Counted from the first letter of the stretch, positions 24,907-34,427 are shown. The stretch is DNA of 64,000 nucleotides from a virus (IMGVR_UViG_3300033148_007360:29183-93182); one strand, 5' to 3'. Program-made: numbers and translations. The notes: generated from the letters alone by a model not told the origin.

Positions 24907-26632
24907 TCAAAACCTTCCCGTACTCCCACTCATCCGGGAAATACAGTTCCAGAGTTACATAGTTCCTGTCCAGCACAAGCAACTCCGTCTCCTCAACCTC
25001 TATAGGCCCGTTATAGAGAGATGTTTTTACATACCACACAGTCCCCTTCGGAAGTTCACCGGTGTCGCCGGAATCAACTGTTATTTCAATCTCCCCACCG
25101 CTGCTTTTAAACGTCTCTCCATCGCTAAATGCCCCCAAATAAGATTGCCCGATATTAGTAGTTTTACTCACGGAATACTGGGATAAGGAAACTGCGGTTA
25201 CTATCCAAGTCGCGTAATCGGCTCCTGCTTTAAGCGTGTACGATAGCATATTTTTCTTCTTTTCATCGTTTTCATCCGAACATGTAATTCTTGGAATACG
25301 CGTAAACATTTTAGGGTGAACAAAATCAACCAATTCCCCATCATTGATGTTTTCCAGAGATTTAAGCACATCCGAGGGGGCAACACCAGTACCCACTTTC
25401 AGGGAAGCCGCTTGGAAAATGGATTCCAGTTCAGACAATATCGCCTCCCTGGCAGCCCTCTTCTCTGTCCCCCTCCCTTGTAACTTAACTACAAAATGAA
25501 GTTTCGGTGTTGCTACATCAAACCCGGTTACAGTAAGAACGGTTCCATACATAACTCGCGGGTAAACATAGGCATAGACTTCGTCAAGCAACGACTGTTC
25601 AGGTACACCTCCTCCGGTCGGCACGATAGACAGAACCAAGTTATAATTCTGTACCATCTTGGCGGTAGCCGAATGAACACCGCTGACCGCCGCGGCTAGA
25701 TTTTCAATTGACTCCAACGTAACTCCAGACCATGCCGTTCTCAAAAGTTCCGGCACTTTCCTTTTCAAGTCGGATGCCGACTCACCATCGCTTCCCCCAG
25801 ACGGTGCTGTAGTGTTAACAACCGAAGTATTAGATGCGAGGGATCCGGTTAAAGTATTCACTTCGCCCTTCGCAACGTCATTTCCTTCAGCACCTTTAGT
25901 TATCAAATAGGATGCAACTATGCTGGCCCCCTCGTCGGGCACCCTGCCAAACGTCCCATCTCCAAAAACTATAAGAGTACGTAGCTGCTCAGTGGATGAA
26001 TCCCAGATATAAAAAACTTCACACACTTCATCTTCCGGCCCATAATCTGTTAGCCTGTCCACCACTGCCCAAGATGTGGAATCCACCTCCACTTCAATTG
26101 AACTCTTGATTGCTCCAGAACTGCGGAGGGGAAAGGTCTGAACAAAATTACCACTGGATGTACCGAGGGCTTCGTTCTCGATATATTCAGCCTGCACCGC
26201 GGAAACACCGTCCACCTCTGTAGAACCGGCGGGGATTGTCGCCTTCGACAGGGTTACAAACGGAAGTACTTTATCGCCCGAAGAATAACACAAAGTATAT
26301 TTTGGAATCGTTCTCCCAGATGCGTCACTAGCTGTAAATTTCAACGACGTTCCGGCACCGGATGGTCCGGCCAATATGTATCCCATATCCTGCGCAATCC
26401 TGACGATATTATCCATGTCCGTCGCCAAGCTGAGAATGCACTCGCGTTGCTGCACATCGAGGTACCTGTGAGCAACGTCGTGAATAGCAGCCCAGAGTTC
26501 CAGGAGGAGTATTCCCTCGTTGTTAGACGAGGTATCCGTAATCTCCGGGATATAGTTTTTTATATAATTTTTCATCCCGGCCACAATTTCGGAATAAGAA
26601 CGTGATAGTGGATTCAACCGCTTCATAGTCAT
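24899..26632 (-). CDS. Baseplate wedge protein (gp6/J-like)
   Basis: A 577-residue protein of the baseplate J/T4 gp6 type, which forms the ring holding the baseplate wedges. The N-terminus (LSRSYSEIVAGMKNYI, EGILLLELWAAIHDVAHRYL, QQRECILSLATDMDNIVRIA) is typical. The middle has FGDGTFGRVPDEGASIVASY and the conserved GGSDGESASDLKRKVPELL, and the C-terminal part TPKLHFVVKLQGRGTEK with an AILSELESIF helix. The start codon overlaps the upstream stop (TAATG at 26632), and the next gene overlaps its end. Confidence 0.9.
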   Translation of the reverse strand: MTMKRLNPLSRSYSEIVAGMKNYIKNYIPEITDTSSNNEGILLLELWAAIHDVAHRYLDVQQRECILSLATDMDNIVRIAQDMGYILAGPSGAGTSLKFTASDASGRTIPKYTLCYSSGDKVLPFVTLSKATIPAGSTEVDGVSAVQAEYIENEALGTSSGNFVQTFPLRSSGAIKSSIEVEVDSTSWAVVDRLTDYGPEDEVCEVFYIWDSSTEQLRTLIVFGDGTFGRVPDEGASIVASYLITKGAEGNDVAKGEVNTLTGSLASNTSVVNTTAPSGGSDGESASDLKRKVPELLRTAWSGVTLESIENLAAAVSGVHSATAKMVQNYNLVLSIVPTGGGVPEQSLLDEVYAYVYPRVMYGTVLTVTGFDVATPKLHFVVKLQGRGTEKRAAREAILSELESIFQAASLKVGTGVAPSDVLKSLENINDGELVDFVHPKMFTRIPRITCSDENDEKKKNMLSYTLKAGADYATWIVTAVSLSQYSVSKTTNIGQSYLGAFSDGETFKSSGGEIEITVDSGDTGELPKGTVWYVKTSLYNGPIEVEETELLVLDRNYVTLELYFPDEWEYGKVLNA

Positions 26633-27036
26633 TACGAAATCTCCTCGTCAAGTTGAAACAGCGTTTTCCCCGCCTCCCCGACAAGATCCGAAAACCTGAA
26701 ATAGATAGTAACAGGTAACTTGTGTTCTTCAATATCCTCGTTGCTCGGGTTGGGCCGGACGCTGTCAATCTGTATTCTGGGTTCAAACCGGTCTACAGCA
26801 GCCTGTATAGCCGCCGCGATTGATTCTTGCGTTACAGGATCGTTCGGCGAGAATAAAAATTTTCTCACATCCGAACCACGTGACGGATCCATGAATTTTT
26901 CCCCGCGCTTAAGGCGAAACAGTGTCTTCAGGGCAGATCTCAGCAGTGTAACATCACTAGCTTTAATGATGTTACCATTGGCATCGAAAGTTAACGGAGA
27001 TGCAATCCCTTTATATAGATTCCAGTCAGCCATCAT
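26632..27036 (-). CDS. Baseplate wedge protein (gp25/W-like)
   Basis: A 134-residue member of the GPW/gp25 family, whose fold resembles lysozyme without activity and links sheath to baseplate. Visible marks: IASPLTFDANGNIIKASDVT, ALKTLFRLKRGEKFMDPSRG, an FLFSPNDPVTQESI stretch and IYFRFSD. The start is either of two adjacent ATGs at 27036 or 27033 after GAGTTGAG. Neighbours on both sides are baseplate genes, as in T4, P2 and Mu. Confidence 0.9.
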   Translation of the reverse strand: MMADWNLYKGIASPLTFDANGNIIKASDVTLLRSALKTLFRLKRGEKFMDPSRGSDVRKFLFSPNDPVTQESIAAAIQAAVDRFEPRIQIDSVRPNPSNEDIEEHKLPVTIYFRFSDLVGEAGKTLFQLDEEIS

Positions 27037-27037
27037 C

Positions 27038-28048
27038 TCAACTCTTGACTACAATAATACCTGACGACCACGTGCTTGTATCAGGAACAGGTGGAACAGG
27101 AAGAACCGGTCGAGATGTGGGAGCGCCCTCATTTCCGATATGTGTATGGTCTTGAATATAAGTTGTCAGGTCCTGTAAAATTGTTATCAACTTATCAGAT
27201 ATCGGCACCTTCAGGCTTCCTCCACCTCCTATATCAAAGGTCGGAGTCTTGAACTCGAACTTTGCAGCTTCCATACTTACATCTCCAAACTTGGACTCCG
27301 CTTTGCCCCCTGTAATGCTTACGTCACCAACCTTAACATCAATCGGGCCAAGTTCCACCTCTGCACCGGTAGGGGCTTTCGCTATTATCTTTTGTGTCAA
27401 CACCCTTAGCGTCGGCACATCTCCCCCGGACTCCAGCCTGAATAACGTTTGCCCATCCTTTGTAACCATCTCCACAATAGACCCCGAACCTTGTACCGGA
27501 GAAGGACCAGGCTCAGGCGCGGACTGGAAGCCATCCTCCACTTTGCGCTGTGGAGCAGCAGGAGGCATAGGCGACCATAACCTGAGCGCCGCACCTGCTC
27601 TATCAGTTATCATGATGTATTCACTCCCACCCATATCGTCCGCGATTATAGTATGCCCGGTGGGTGATTTGTAAATAATCCTGGCCGTGTTGCTCCCCTT
27701 GACACACTCAGGAGTTTCAGCGCCCGTAGGGGAGAGATAAGAAGTATTGCCGACCTTCACCGTGGTGGGCTGTTTTGCGATGCTCCGCACACCGCCGATT
27801 ACTATGGGCTTCTCCAACCTCCCCTTTTCAAACATCACATATACCAGCGCTCCTACCGCAAACGGCTCATAGGAACCGGCCTCGGCATGTCCTCCCCCCA
27901 TTGTTGCAACCTCCGCCCAGGGAAGAGTGTTAACCGGAGAATTCGCAATAGTTCCATGCAATTCGGGAACCCGTACCTTCAGTCTCCCGCCCATCTCTAT
28001 ATCAACATTAAGTTCTACAATCCCCTTGTATACACCATAATATCTCAT
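27038..28048 (-). CDS. Baseplate central spike protein with gp5-type OB domain
   Basis: A 336-residue protein. Residues 1-95 are an OB fold of gp5/VgrG/gpV type (YYGVYKGIVELNVDIEMGGR, LKVRVPELHG, LPWAEVATMGGG, FAVGALVYVMFEKGR, IVIGGVR). Later strands (GHTIIADDMGGSEYIMITDR) match the start of a spike beta-helix, and the C-terminal part is Gly/Val-rich with a PPVPDTSTW end. No lysozyme domain is inserted, unlike T4 gp5, so wall digestion must come from elsewhere. The ATG at 28048 follows GGGGGGATGA. Confidence 0.85.
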   Translation of the reverse strand: MRYYGVYKGIVELNVDIEMGGRLKVRVPELHGTIANSPVNTLPWAEVATMGGGHAEAGSYEPFAVGALVYVMFEKGRLEKPIVIGGVRSIAKQPTTVKVGNTSYLSPTGAETPECVKGSNTARIIYKSPTGHTIIADDMGGSEYIMITDRAGAALRLWSPMPPAAPQRKVEDGFQSAPEPGPSPVQGSGSIVEMVTKDGQTLFRLESGGDVPTLRVLTQKIIAKAPTGAEVELGPIDVKVGDVSITGGKAESKFGDVSMEAAKFEFKTPTFDIGGGGSLKVPISDKLITILQDLTTYIQDHTHIGNEGAPTSRPVLPVPPVPDTSTWSSGIIVVKS

Positions 28049-29266
28049 TCATCCCCCCATCTGTGCTAAAGAAACCGTAGCAGTATAAGTCTCTTCAAAC
28101 TTGTGTTCTATTTGTGTTACAGACCACACTACACCGGAATACGACGACGCCAACGGATGCATTCTACCGTCAGCACGGAAAATATCCACCACAACTTTAT
28201 CGTTCAATTCAGCGTAACGGAAGAAATGGTATGTCCCCCTGATATCCATTTCCGCATTTGGGGCGGACCCTTGCACCCATTCACCCCACTGTGCCAGGGC
28301 CTCCGGCGTCTCGTTAAACCCTACCGCCTGTTCAAACGGTTGCGCCAATGTCTTGACTCGACTCAACCACCCTATACCGGGTCTGGATGCCTCCGCTTTC
28401 AACACCTGCATCTTCTCCGCAAACATTGATGCGGATTCCTTCGGCTTCGGTGTCCCGATTAACGTCTGGGCAGCACCCATTGGAAATACAGTAAAACTAG
28501 GACGAAAGTCCATCACATCCAGAATTGTCGGCGCAACATAATTCGGGTTGGGGGGAAACATACAATACCACCAGATGGGACTTTGAATCTCTCGTACCGG
28601 AGCAAGTTTGAACAAATCCCTGTCCGGGCCGAACCACCCGAAGATAAGCCGACTTCCCAAATCAGGCGCTTCCTGAAAGGTGTCGGCAAACCATCGCATG
28701 AGTTCATAGAACGACCATCCATGCACGGTAACCGATTCTTTACTCGGTGAAGTCGGTAGTCTAACTACGCCTGATACCCCGGCTTCACCAAGAAGTTGGG
28801 ATGCAATGGACTGTAAAGTTCCCGCCCGGGTGCCCTTATAAATATAATCATGTAACCTGCGTTCTCTCACACGTACCGAGTGGGAATCCGATGTAAAACC
28901 GATAACAAATTCATCCGAACCGTAAGCATACTTGTAATTCAGGGAACTGATCGAATACGTCATGATAGGAGATAACATCCCCTCCCCGAAATCAAGTTGA
29001 ATCGCAAGGTCAACATCAAGACCAATCGAATTGGTTATAGTGGTTATAATACCCTCCGCCAAGTCACCGGAAGGATCCAGTAACGTCAACTCGCCGTTAA
29101 GTTGCGCTCCGGGTATTCTTTGCCCATCGGAGTTCACTTCAGTCATAGTAAGCGATTTGTAAAATCTCGGAGCTACCCCAGGTAGAAATTCCCCGAAAGT
29201 GGGCATACCCTCAACTGCAAGCGACCACATCACGTTAGGATTCGACTCGTTCGGATTCCCCGGCAT
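28049..29266 (-). CDS. Baseplate hub protein (gp27/late control D-like)
   Basis: A 405-residue protein predicted to form the trimeric hub that carries the spike. It has the order of gp27/gpD-type proteins: an N-terminal beta domain (LTMTEVNSDGQRIPGAQLNG, LAIQLDFGEG), ERRLHDYIYKGTRAGTLQSI, WSFYELMRWFADTF and a C-terminal strand-rich region (VVWSVTQIEHKFEETYTATV). The overlap with the upstream gene is TAATG. Its position between spike and gp53-like wedge supports the role. Confidence 0.75.
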   Translation of the reverse strand: MPGNPNESNPNVMWSLAVEGMPTFGEFLPGVAPRFYKSLTMTEVNSDGQRIPGAQLNGELTLLDPSGDLAEGIITTITNSIGLDVDLAIQLDFGEGMLSPIMTYSISSLNYKYAYGSDEFVIGFTSDSHSVRVRERRLHDYIYKGTRAGTLQSIASQLLGEAGVSGVVRLPTSPSKESVTVHGWSFYELMRWFADTFQEAPDLGSRLIFGWFGPDRDLFKLAPVREIQSPIWWYCMFPPNPNYVAPTILDVMDFRPSFTVFPMGAAQTLIGTPKPKESASMFAEKMQVLKAEASRPGIGWLSRVKTLAQPFEQAVGFNETPEALAQWGEWVQGSAPNAEMDIRGTYHFFRYAELNDKVVVDIFRADGRMHPLASSYSGVVWSVTQIEHKFEETYTATVSLAQMGG

Positions 29267-29562
29267 TACTCCCCTTCCATGATCTTCCCAAGAACTTTAT
29301 CAATCGGAGGCATACGCAGTATCATACCCGGAACCGCCCCGTAAAACGGGTCTTTTATATCATTTACATCCGCTATCACCCACCACAGCGACTCATCTCC
29401 GTAAACTTCGAGCGCTACCATGTCCAGCCTTCCTCTGGAATCCGCTGGCATCACATACCACTTATCCCTATCGGACTCTTCGACGTTTACCATTTTGTAG
29501 TGCCCCCAGTAAGCAGTTCCGTCTATCATGATTTTTGACGATCTCTTTTTGTACCTGTCCAT
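29266..29562 (-). CDS. Baseplate wedge protein (gp53-like)
   Basis: A 98-residue protein with a LysM-like core typical of gp53/tail protein X: GRLDMVALEVYGDESLWWVI, then ADVNDIKDPF and PGMILRMPP. In T4, gp53 joins wedges around the hub. It follows AGGGGTGA, starts with ATG at 29562, and its stop overlaps the hub gene. Confidence 0.85.
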   Translation of the reverse strand: MDRYKKRSSKIMIDGTAYWGHYKMVNVEESDRDKWYVMPADSRGRLDMVALEVYGDESLWWVIADVNDIKDPFYGAVPGMILRMPPIDKVLGKIMEGE

Positions 29563-29574
29563 CGGAAGTCACCC

Positions 29575-30252
29575 CTAAGCGACAAACGGTAATTTCTTCA
29601 AGATTGATCCTAAGCTGCCAGCAGCTACACCTCCAAGCGTTGACAACGACACAGCACCCCCCTGCGCAACAGCCTTTATCTGCATAATCGTTGCATCAGG
29701 CGCTCGCAGCCAGAATGACTCGCATTGAAATGACAGATTCACCTGTACTATCCCCGGAAGATGCTCCAACACGGAAAAGGGCGGCCTGTACTCGACATCG
29801 TAACCCATTATCCTGCCTTGCTTCATCAGGAATAACGAACCCATACTAAGAAGAACCTTCATCGGGGGAATCACGCCCGGCCCTCTCAGATACGTGGGAT
29901 ATACAAACGACTTAAGCATCTCAAGACGCCCCTGAATCACCCCCTCATCGTAAGGCTCCTCGGAAATAAGAAATATCGGGAACTCCACACGGGCAGCGCT
30001 GGTATTCTGATAGTACAGAAAGGGTTCGCTCCGACCTTTCACATCCTGTGCTTCATAATTTACTTCGATCCTGTGGGAAATATTCTCGTAATACCAGAAC
30101 TCGAAACCCAAACCCGGAACCGGAATGTTGGTGGTCTGCTCCAACCCGATAATAACTCCGTGAGCACGCATCTGGCTCAGGAGAGCCTCGGCAGCGGAGG
30201 TTATCTCGGATCCACCGTAACTAGCAGGATTTGTTGCTTTCAACAAAGACAT
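29575..30252 (-). CDS. Baseplate/tail-tube junction protein (gp48/54 position)
   Basis: A 225-residue protein between the tape measure and the gp53-like gene. The beta-rich core (FEFWYYENISHRIEVNYEAQ, ARVEFPIFLISEEPYD, QVNLSFQCESFWLRAPDA) and hydrophobic Gly-rich C-terminus fit a tube-like fold, such as the baseplate proteins that nucleate the tail tube in T4 (gp48, gp54). This is inferred mainly from position and strand pattern. The ATG at 30252 has GAGGAG about 12 nt upstream. Confidence 0.6.
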   Translation of the reverse strand: MSLLKATNPASYGGSEITSAAEALLSQMRAHGVIIGLEQTTNIPVPGLGFEFWYYENISHRIEVNYEAQDVKGRSEPFLYYQNTSAARVEFPIFLISEEPYDEGVIQGRLEMLKSFVYPTYLRGPGVIPPMKVLLSMGSLFLMKQGRIMGYDVEYRPPFSVLEHLPGIVQVNLSFQCESFWLRAPDATIMQIKAVAQGGAVSLSTLGGVAAGSLGSILKKLPFVA

Positions 30253-30267
30253 TAAACTGTTTGCTCC

Positions 30268-32268
30268 TCATCCACCGGTTTCTTTACTTCCGGGGCCTGT
30301 TCTAGCATTCTCCTTTTTACTGTTTTTTTGCGTTTCCCTGGCCACCTTCGTAAGGTTCCTCAATTCCTTGATTATAGCGTCACGTTGCCTTTCCGAAATC
30401 CTTTGCTCAAGGGAGATAGAAAGAGGCTCCGCCTCCCACTCCCGCTTCTTTGTTGTCAACGCCGTGTAAACATCCTGTGGTGTCACTCCTCGAGCAGTCA
30501 TCGCCTGAAGTGCCGCGGTGTAGACCTTTCCCTTCTCCCCCCGCAATTCCTCCAATGTCACATGCTCACCAAAAATAGCCTTCCTTATACCCCTGCTTTG
30601 CTCCTCTACCTCCTTCCGTGTCCAAGGCTCTCTACCTCCAGCTCTTCTCCTCCCAGCCCACGTCGCGTATTCCGCTGCTAATACCTTTTCAGCAGTTTCC
30701 TCCCGAAACGGAAGATCCACTGTAAGCCACCACCTCATAAATCGGTTCTTAAAGTAGTCAATAAATCTGCCCAAAGCGCCTATAGTGTTATCGTAAATCC
30801 ACCAACCGAGTTTTTTCAACTGTTTCTTGCCCCAGTCATAAAGACGTTCCCACCATGCTTTCTTCCCCCTCTCCGGTTCCAGATTCAGCATATCCTTTAT
30901 AACTTCCCACGCTTCTTTAGCTCCTGCTATAAATCCCTGCCAGACGCCACCCTTCTTCTTTTCCTTGGCAAACGCACTCATAATCTTATCAACCCCCCTC
31001 TGCATCTTATTCACACTCTTTGTTATTTCCTTTAACGCGTCACCAAACCATTCAAGAAGGGTTTTTCCCCCGACCGTCCTCGTAATAGCAAACGACTTCC
31101 ACGTCTGCACGAACTTGTCCCAGAGATTTGAAAGGGTCCTCATCTTATTCGTCCACGTAGACTTGATATCCGCACCTTGACTGGCCCTGATTGTATGCTC
31201 CACCTGTTTCCACACTTTTGTCTTGCGTTCGGCCAGCATCTCTACGAATGCCGGTGGAAGTCCCAGTTGCTGCGCCAGATTAAACCGCATACCTTTACTG
31301 CTTATCCCCTCGATCCGCTCCTCTAACTTTTTCAGAACGGCAACCGGGCCTATCCTCTCAGCTTCCTTCATGTTCAGTCGTAGAAATGCCGCCAAGTAAT
31401 TACCTTCCGCTCCGCGGAACGCTGAAGGCGTAAGCAACGTCTGCATAATATCCTGTAGCGGCCCTATATCAAACCCGGCTTTCTTCAATGCACCGGCAGC
31501 TCCGGCCATTTCCTTTACGAACTTCTCTCGGAATTCGGGAGCGATGAGATAAGACATTTGCTTCATGCTGTCCACAAGACCCGCAAGTTCCTCGCCGGTC
31601 ATGACTCCCTGCCTTTGCAAACCAAACAGGTAATCGGTGAATTTGTCTATTCCACGCTTACTAAACCCAGCCGCTGAATATATGTTCATGAAATTTGCAG
31701 TGAGCTGAGCAGCGGTTTCAAGAGAGAGGCCCATCGTGTCGCGCATCATTACTACTTGCCTAGCCATCGAACCCATTGACTTGCGCATGGGATCCGATAC
31801 GTCGCTGACATTATACAAAGCCCTGAAAGCTCCAATAGCGGACTCGGTGGTAATAGCCATGTCCTTAGCCAAGTTCGCTATTGTACCCTGTAACTGCACC
31901 AAGTTCTCCATAGTCAGGGGAGTAACATCCGCGAGTCCGTACAGGCGCTCCTGAAAGGCGGATAGCGCCCCAACGCCCTTTCTCGCAAGACCACCAATCC
32001 ACTTTCCTACCACAACCGTTCCGAAAGTAACAAGTATGTTTTTTATCGTCTTGAACACTCCCCCCAGCTTCTTGATTCTAGAAGTGGTCTCCTCCAACGA
32101 CGTCTCAATCCGACTTAAGTGATCGCGCATATCATCAGCAACTCTATCAACAGATCCCTCAATATTGGTCAAAGACTTTTGGATAGTCCTCGACTCCCTC
32201 TGGAGATTGTGCTCAATCCCCAATTCCCAGAAGAGTCGGCCCATCGTTATTTGAGTTGACGGATTCAA
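30268..32268 (-). CDS. Tail tape measure protein
   Basis: A 666-residue, mostly helical protein that sets tail length and occupies the tube lumen. It has an N-terminal coiled-coil part (SLTNIEGSVDRVADDMRDHL), a hydrophobic stretch (FKTIKNILVTFGTVVVGKWI), the typical tape-measure core with QLTANFMNIYSAAGFSKRGI and GVMTGEELAGLVDSMKQM, and a Trp/Lys-rich C-terminus. At about 1.5 angstrom per residue this length would suit a tail near 100 nm. The start is TTG at 32268, seven nt after GGAGG; ATG eight codons later is an alternative. No peptidase motif was seen. Confidence 0.88.
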   Translation of the reverse strand: MNPSTQITMGRLFWELGIEHNLQRESRTIQKSLTNIEGSVDRVADDMRDHLSRIETSLEETTSRIKKLGGVFKTIKNILVTFGTVVVGKWIGGLARKGVGALSAFQERLYGLADVTPLTMENLVQLQGTIANLAKDMAITTESAIGAFRALYNVSDVSDPMRKSMGSMARQVVMMRDTMGLSLETAAQLTANFMNIYSAAGFSKRGIDKFTDYLFGLQRQGVMTGEELAGLVDSMKQMSYLIAPEFREKFVKEMAGAAGALKKAGFDIGPLQDIMQTLLTPSAFRGAEGNYLAAFLRLNMKEAERIGPVAVLKKLEERIEGISSKGMRFNLAQQLGLPPAFVEMLAERKTKVWKQVEHTIRASQGADIKSTWTNKMRTLSNLWDKFVQTWKSFAITRTVGGKTLLEWFGDALKEITKSVNKMQRGVDKIMSAFAKEKKKGGVWQGFIAGAKEAWEVIKDMLNLEPERGKKAWWERLYDWGKKQLKKLGWWIYDNTIGALGRFIDYFKNRFMRWWLTVDLPFREETAEKVLAAEYATWAGRRRAGGREPWTRKEVEEQSRGIRKAIFGEHVTLEELRGEKGKVYTAALQAMTARGVTPQDVYTALTTKKREWEAEPLSISLEQRISERQRDAIIKELRNLTKVARETQKNSKKENARTGPGSKETGG

Positions 32269-32271
32269 ACA

Positions 32272-32436
32272 TCAGCCTCCAAGGTTGAATACATCCTGCG
32301 GAATCATTTTTTTCATCACCTGCATCAACTCTACAACAAGAAACTCCCTCTCGAACGGAGTGAGTTCGTCATATTCTTCAAATGAAATCCTCCCGAACTT
32401 GGCCATGTAGAGTTTCTCCCGCAATCTATTCCTCAT
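32272..32436 (-). CDS. Small tail assembly chaperone-like protein
   Basis: A 54-residue charged helical protein directly before the tape measure: MRNRLREKLYMAKFGRISFE, ending in DELTPFEREFLVVELM and NLGG. Position and the E-L-T-P-x-E motif fit the small tail chaperones that hold the tape measure during tail assembly. The ATG at 32436 overlaps the upstream gene by 11 nt; a TTG at 32463 would add nine residues. No slippery sequence for a frameshift with the upstream frame was found. Confidence 0.6.
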   Translation of the reverse strand: MRNRLREKLYMAKFGRISFEEYDELTPFEREFLVVELMQVMKKMIPQDVFNLGG

Positions 32437-33229
32437 TATCTCTTGGCGGTACCTCTCTGGCAAGTCTACGAGGACGAAAAAACTCCTGATTTATCGGCAA
32501 CCCGTACCCCTCCAAGACACTTCCGCACACATCGCATGTCAAGTTCAGGTTTAACTCCACGCCGTACTCGGCTTCCACGGCTTCCAGAAAGTAAGCGGAG
32601 TCCTCTCCTATCAAGTTCCCGATAAACTCCCTTGCCTCCCCTATATTGAGTTCCTTTCCGTCAACCCCCACGACAAACTTCGCCATACGAAAGATGAACT
32701 CCGGGTCACCTTCGTCCGGCAATCTGTTCTGTCTTGCATTTTGTACAAAGTTTCGAATGGCGTGCAGGTCGGAGCCACGAAGGTCTCTCCATTGAACAAC
32801 GTGGCCGGAACGAGGGAGGATCATCTCGAAGGGTTCGTCTTTTTCAAGGTAGTTGACACGCAACTTCGTTAAGTCAATAACTTTTTCTATGGAATTCCCG
32901 CACATACTGCATGGTATGGAAGAACCCGAACCTATAGTATAGTCGGAACCGTAACTAAGCGCCCTTATTCGGATAAGCAAGTGCAGCCTGTCTTGTAAAG
33001 TGATATCTTCAGGGCGAAGGTTCGGCTCCGCAATGCAGTTCCGAAATATCATATCCATTGAACTTTCGTAGGATTTTCCCCGGGACCCGAACAGTTTCGC
33101 CTCATGCTTGGTACGTATGGGAGTTATTCTCACCGTTCCCGGAACTCCCTCCGGCCAATCTTCTATCCCTGAATACAATCTCCCATTAGACGCAAGAACA
33201 AAAGTGTCTTCATAACCATCACCAGCCAT
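32426..33229 (-). CDS. gp26-like baseplate/tail assembly protein with zinc motifs
   Basis: A 267-residue protein. The centre follows the T4 gp26-type pattern: LTLQ-like helix LQDRLHLLIRIRALSYG, then a CSMCGNSIEKVIDLTKL zinc-ribbon-like hairpin, VNYLEKDEPFEMILPRSG and a WRDLRGSDLHAI helix. A second pair, CDVCGSVLEGYGLP, lies near the C-terminus. Members of this family sit beside the tape measure and are needed for baseplate hub assembly. The start ATG (33229) follows GGAGG; a repeat element fills the gap upstream. Confidence 0.7.
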   Translation of the reverse strand: MAGDGYEDTFVLASNGRLYSGIEDWPEGVPGTVRITPIRTKHEAKLFGSRGKSYESSMDMIFRNCIAEPNLRPEDITLQDRLHLLIRIRALSYGSDYTIGSGSSIPCSMCGNSIEKVIDLTKLRVNYLEKDEPFEMILPRSGHVVQWRDLRGSDLHAIRNFVQNARQNRLPDEGDPEFIFRMAKFVVGVDGKELNIGEAREFIGNLIGEDSAYFLEAVEAEYGVELNLNLTCDVCGSVLEGYGLPINQEFFRPRRLAREVPPRDNEE

Positions 33230-33269
33230 AATTGACCTCCTTCTGACTTTTATTTAGCCCCAATTTGGG

Positions 33270-33365
33270 CCATATTCGCTTTGTGTGACGTTTTTTCTTT
33301 TCGCAAGGGGGATCCCCCCCGAAAAGATTCAAAGCCCGCAGAATCGAAATATGAGGCTTACAGAG
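33270..33365. repeat. Interspersed inverted-repeat element, copy at 33.3 kb
   Basis: The left arm (33270-33301) includes CATATTCGCTTTGTGTGACG followed by TTTTTTCTTTTC; the right arm (33322-33365) ends in GAATCGAAATATGAGGCTTA and CAGAG. Between them GGGGGATCCCCCC forms an inner hairpin flanked by CTTTTCG/CGAAAAG. It fills the gap between the second tube gene, whose stop it touches, and the gp26-like gene. Confidence 0.75.
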
Positions 33366-33884
33366 CTATATTACCATGTTACCCCCCGGTACGTACTGAT
33401 CCACACGAATCGTGGCTTCAATCTGAACAATACCGGTAGCAGACATATCCACCGATCCGTAGTTTACAGATTGCGGCCAGCATCCCAGCAGTCTCCAAAC
33501 CCTCTCGCTGCTCCCATCAGGAGCAAATAACACGACACGCCCATCCCGCTTATACACAGAGGGAGGATTTATCTTTTCCACCAGTGGAACTCCGACCAGA
33601 TTCGACCACGAAACCAGAGCACCCGCCGTGTTGGGGTCAAGATAATCGTTGTAGGTAATAGTCATTGCTTCGGGAGAAAACCTCTGAGCTATGTAACGTC
33701 TGCTGTTTTGATACGGTATTTCAAATTCCTCAAATACCAAGGTGGGGAGATCCGACGCACGGATAGACAAACGGAGAATTTCCGCCCCGGGAACCCCAAA
33801 GAACTCCACGAGAGCATTGTTCTGCCTCTGCGGTTCATAACCACCCTCTCCGGGAGACAGGAAGTCTGCATCTAGCCACTTCAA
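33366..33884 (-). CDS. Tail tube protein (gp19-like), paralogue 2
   Basis: A 172-residue tube protein. It shares the order and many residues with its neighbour: GEGGYEPQRQNNALVEFFGV, EILRLSIRASDLPT, YNDYLDPNTAGALVSWSNLV, GCWPQSVNYGSVDMSATGIV and QIEATIRVDQYVPG. These are marks of T4 gp19-type tubes, which stack as hexamers inside the sheath. The start is TTG at 33884, placed by alignment with the paralogue and by GAGGT upstream. The gene ends within two bases of a repeat element. Confidence 0.85.
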   Translation of the reverse strand: MKWLDADFLSPGEGGYEPQRQNNALVEFFGVPGAEILRLSIRASDLPTLVFEEFEIPYQNSRRYIAQRFSPEAMTITYNDYLDPNTAGALVSWSNLVGVPLVEKINPPSVYKRDGRVVLFAPDGSSERVWRLLGCWPQSVNYGSVDMSATGIVQIEATIRVDQYVPGGNMVI

Positions 33885-33902
33885 GAAACGCTACCTCGTA
33901 TG

Positions 33903-34427
33903 TCAAGTGCTCAAATTGGGAATGTACTTGTCAACACGGAATGTCACTTCAATTTGAACAATATCAGTTGCAGACATGTCAACACTGCCCATGCTTGTCT
34001 GCTGGGGCCAGCATCCCTGTAACTTCCAGCTTCTCTGCGTAGAACCGTCCGGGCCGAGAAGATACAAAGTCCCGTCCACTTTGTACCTGTTCGCTTTTAA
34101 TGGAAAAATCTTACCCGTCTCTGGGTCTCCCACGAGTTTGTTCCATTCCATAATCACGTTGGCCGTATTGGGATCGAGATAGTCATTAAACGTGATAGTG
34201 ATAGGCTCGGTGCGAAATCTCCCCGGCACGAATCTACGCTCGTTCAGCCAGGGGATCTCTATTTCCTCGAACCCGACCGGGGGAAGATCCGAAGTCCTGA
34301 GGGACAACCTGAGAACTTCAGCGTTTGGAACCCCGTGGAATTCCACTAGAAAGTGATTTTGCCTTTGGGCCTCATATCCACCCTCGGATGAGGCGATGTG
34401 GTCGGCATCTGTCCAGTTAGTCGCCAT
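33903..34427 (-). CDS. Tail tube protein (gp19-like), paralogue 1
   Basis: A 174-residue tube protein with GGYEAQRQNHFLVEFHGVPN, LRLSLRTSDLPPVGFEEIEI, TFNDYLDPNTANVIMEWNKL, GCWPQQTSMGSVDMSATDIV and FRVDKYIPN. It is roughly half identical to the next gene, so they are tandem duplicates. One may form the main tube and the other a special ring near the baseplate or neck, or both may mix; the sequence does not say which. The ATG at 34427 follows AGGAGGAAA. Confidence 0.88.
   Translation of the reverse strand: MATNWTDADHIASSEGGYEAQRQNHFLVEFHGVPNAEVLRLSLRTSDLPPVGFEEIEIPWLNERRFVPGRFRTEPITITFNDYLDPNTANVIMEWNKLVGDPETGKIFPLKANRYKVDGTLYLLGPDGSTQRSWKLQGCWPQQTSMGSVDMSATDIVQIEVTFRVDKYIPNLST

Noticed and set aside
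32272-33229. Programmed frameshift joining the gp26-like gene and the small gene before the tape measure
   Set aside because: No slippery heptamer was found near the overlap at 32426-32436; independent initiation explains both frames.
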